Positions 14,218 through 15,774 of a stretch of 15,774 bases of DNA are shown here, one piece after another. Position 1 is the stretch's first letter. Each line of letters starts with the position of its first letter. The notes beneath the pieces were generated by a model that made no database searches, was not told where the DNA came from, and worked only from the letters and a program-made list of their open reading frames with translations. The DNA is from Methanocorpusculum sp. (lineage in GTDB: Archaea > Halobacteriota > Methanomicrobia > Methanomicrobiales > Methanocorpusculaceae), in the NCBI GenBank assembly GCA_030539595.1, contig JAUNXW010000020.1, positions 1 through 15,774 of the forward strand. The letters are read 5' to 3'. A program made the position numbers and the translations under genes.

Positions 14218-15058
14218 TCAGACTTTTTTCAGAACAACAGAATTGTCTAAATTCTTCAATGTCCCGTCATTTTGAAGTTCTAAATATGCCAAATCAACCT
14301 TAATCATCTCCCTCTCGCCTGCTGATTCTAAATCTTTCCATACATAGTATAAATTGGTGCAAACCTTCTCCGAGTCATTGAAATAACAGACTGCTTTACA
14401 CAGACCGTCATCCATAAACTCATAGGAATAATAATAATTCCAGTCATCCTGACGGATATTAGTCCAGACGCCGTCAGACTCTTCACATGCGCCGCCCCAG
14501 ATATCATACATCGTCTTACCGTCCTCGGAGAATTTTATAGAATAGACATAAGCATATTCAAATGCATTCTTCTCAAAATCTTTCCACACGAGGTTAAACG
14601 TTATTACAAAATCACCATTATAATATGTCTCAGTTCCAGTTCCGTCAGAATTAAACACATATTCATAGCGGTATGTCTCACCTTCGACACTGTTCATAAC
14701 CCATGTTCCGTTTGTGATTCCGTCCCCGCCCTCGTATGTGTTCCCATAAATGGAGGTCAGAGTTTTTCCGTCTTCAGAGATTTTGAATATTTTGCAGCTC
14801 TCATACATGTAGGTATTGTCCCATTTCTTTTCCCAGAACATAGGGAAAGTTCTGGTAGTCCCGTCTTTAATGTCTGTATCAACATACTTACCTGTATGGT
14901 TTTCATTAAACGTGACAACATAATTTAAAGTATAATTTCCTATCTGATGCGGCTCAACTGATTCCCAAGTGCCGATGACTGCGTCTTTTTCAGCAATACA
15001 ACCAGCTGATAGAATCAGGATTATGCTTACAATAATTACTGCTGCAATTTTTTTTCAT
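14218..15058 (-). pseudogene. Lipoprotein paralogue 3, frameshifted in a poly-A tract at codons 2-4
   Basis: From the ATG at 15058 the reading frame is broken at once: eight As follow the ATG where paralogues 1 and 2 have seven. Shifting by one base restores an intact frame to the stop at 14218: IAAVIIVSIILILSAGC, then GTWESVEPHQIG, three lipocalin-like units and VVLKKV at the end. No ATG, GTG or TTG in the restored frame precedes the signal peptide; the first in-frame Met is at 14841, inside repeat 1, and would give a 207-residue product without a signal peptide. The TATA position also departs from its siblings (GTTTTATCTAC). It may be a young pseudogene, a slippage-controlled phase-variable gene, or an assembly error in a homopolymer. 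Confidence 0.8.
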
Positions 15059-15082
15059 GACTTTTTATTGTTGTTATGATTT

Positions 15083-15093
15083 GTAGATAAAAC
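15083..15093 (-). promoter_or_regulatory. Degenerate TATA box of lipoprotein paralogue 3
   Basis: GTTTTATCTAC on the minus strand aligns with GTTTTATAAAC of paralogue 2, with two changes in the TATA core. The flanking AGATAG and ACAAATCAT are kept. Promoter strength may be reduced. Confidence 0.4.
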
Positions 15094-15159
15094 TATCTGT
15101 ATTGAGGTGTGCTAAAGTGAGTCTGCCAAGTGTATTGATTCAAAATTATTTTCTCTATG

Positions 15160-15226
15160 TTTTATTGAGATTGCTGTATGCTCTTATTGAGCTTTAAGAA
15201 AAAGAGAAACGCCAATCTCAATAAAA
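15160..15226. repeat. Perfect 14-bp inverted repeat with 39-nt spacer
   Basis: TTTTATTGAGATTG (15160-15173) and CAATCTCAATAAAA (15213-15226) are exact inverted copies. The spacer holds another TTATTGAG and a CTCTT/AAGAG pair. It lies between paralogue 3 and the surface protein gene. A run of As extends the right arm, giving a T8 tract on the minus strand (15223-15230). It could be a structured RNA, an attenuator or a small mobile-element remnant. Confidence 0.6.
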
Positions 15227-15289
15227 AAAACAGACTAAATCTTTTCGATGCAGTACAGAAAACCACGAAAGGTAATAAATTTGTCCGTG

Positions 15290-15297
15290 AAAAAAAA
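15290..15297 (-). terminator. Poly-T terminator of the surface protein gene
   Basis: Eight As on the plus strand give a T8 tract on the minus strand, beginning 8 nt after the TAA stop at 15306. Confidence 0.5.
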
Positions 15298-15305
15298 GTA
15301 GTTGA

Positions 15306-15774
15306 TTATTTTCTTCTCAGCGCAACTAAATAACAGCCAAGTCCTGCAATTAATCCTATTAACCCAATCGTACTCTTTGCCTGCTCAGCCTTAGGTGTTG
15401 CCGTTATTGTCGGTTCTGTATAAGTCGGCTGAGGCAATGCTTTCTGTGTTTCTGTTTCTTTTACTGCGGGCTGTTTAATTTCTTCAGCTCCGCCTTCTTC
15501 ATAAACTATAGCAAACGGAGAGAACTCTGTCGTTAGAGCTTCGTAGTAGACGACGCCATCTTTTACAGAATAAGTAGTGGGGAGTTTAGTCCAGACACCT
15601 TTGGAGTCGCAGTGATATAAGCAGATATCCGCAGGTCTGTGTCCTGCTTTTTCTATTTCTGCAACGGTGAGTTTGAACTGAACCTCAGATTCCTTACCTG
15701 AGGGGTAGTTGAGAATATTTATCTCAAATACAGTAACAGTCTCTTTTCCCTCGGGTGCGGGCGTCTTGGATTCT
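15306..15774 (-). CDS. Cell-surface protein, PGF-pre-PGF-like domain and C-terminal membrane anchor (5' truncated)
   Basis: The frame is open to the right window edge; 155 C-terminal residues are present. Residues about 12-92 resemble the PGF-pre-PGF domain of archaeal surface proteins: a strand-rich start, VQFKLTVAEIEKAG, the DICLYHCDSKGVWTKLPTTY stretch and the ending TTEFSPFAIVYEE. A low-complexity acidic then Thr/Pro-rich linker follows (about 93-133), then a hydrophobic span and the basic tail ALRRK. This layout suits a secreted protein anchored by its C-terminus in the membrane or processed by an archaeosortase, although a literal PGF motif is absent. The N-terminal part lies beyond the window. 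A shortened relative remains at 11955-12086. Confidence 0.8.
   Translation of the reverse strand, partial: ESKTPAPEGKETVTVFEINILNYPSGKESEVQFKLTVAEIEKAGHRPADICLYHCDSKGVWTKLPTTYSVKDGVVYYEALTTEFSPFAIVYEEGGAEEIKQPAVKETETQKALPQPTYTEPTITATPKAEQAKSTIGLIGLIAGLGCYLVALRRK

Overview
The window looks like a piece of a euryarchaeal, probably methanogen-type (Methanomicrobia-like) chromosome. The reasons are a UPF0212/DUF555 gene, an archaeal Dph6, a DUF2070 membrane protein, a DUF5714 protein, a PGF-pre-PGF-like surface protein with a C-terminal membrane anchor, a tRNA-Leu without encoded CCA, AT-rich TATA-type promoters and poly-T terminators. The genus cannot be fixed from sequence reading alone. Base composition is AT-rich, especially between genes.

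Region 1 (1-3840) is a candidate bacterial-style partner-switching module. It holds the C-terminal part of a SpoIIE/RsbU-type PP2C phosphatase (+ strand, cut by the window edge). Convergent to it are a 99-aa STAS anti-anti-sigma-like protein and a 1023-aa fusion. The fusion has an N-terminal DUF2225-like zinc-ribbon/helical region, about 25 repeats of 22-23 residues that look like a right-handed beta-helix, and a C-terminal RsbW-like HATPase kinase. Archaea have no sigma factors, so the output of this switch is unknown. This is the most interesting part of the window.

Region 2 (3841-7875) has a 337-bp AT-rich intergenic stretch carrying a dispersed repeat. A tight four-gene operon follows: DUF555, a PfkB-family sugar/nucleoside kinase, diphthine-ammonia ligase (dph6) and DUF2070. 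The first two junctions overlap and the third is a 1-nt gap, followed by a poly-T terminator.

Region 3 (7876-10797) has a second copy of the intergenic repeat and tRNA-Leu(UAG) on the minus strand. Next come an EFR1-type flavodoxin-ferredoxin fusion, a 50-aa zinc-ribbon protein not obvious from ORF length, a Cys-rich DUF5714 protein with a textbook leaderless promoter, and a small single-pass membrane protein.

Region 4 (10798-15774) starts with pdxS (PLP synthase) without an adjacent pdxT. It continues with a degraded C-terminal scrap of a surface protein and a 51-bp near-perfect palindrome. Three tandem paralogous lipoproteins follow, built from lipocalin-like repeats; each has a conserved TATA promoter and the third carries a +1 frameshift in a poly-A tract. 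The window ends in a surface protein (PGF-pre-PGF-like domain, linker, membrane anchor) that runs off the edge. The scrap at 11955-12086 is a shortened relative of this last protein, so the 12-15.7 kb region appears to be an accessory cell-surface locus shaped by duplication and decay.
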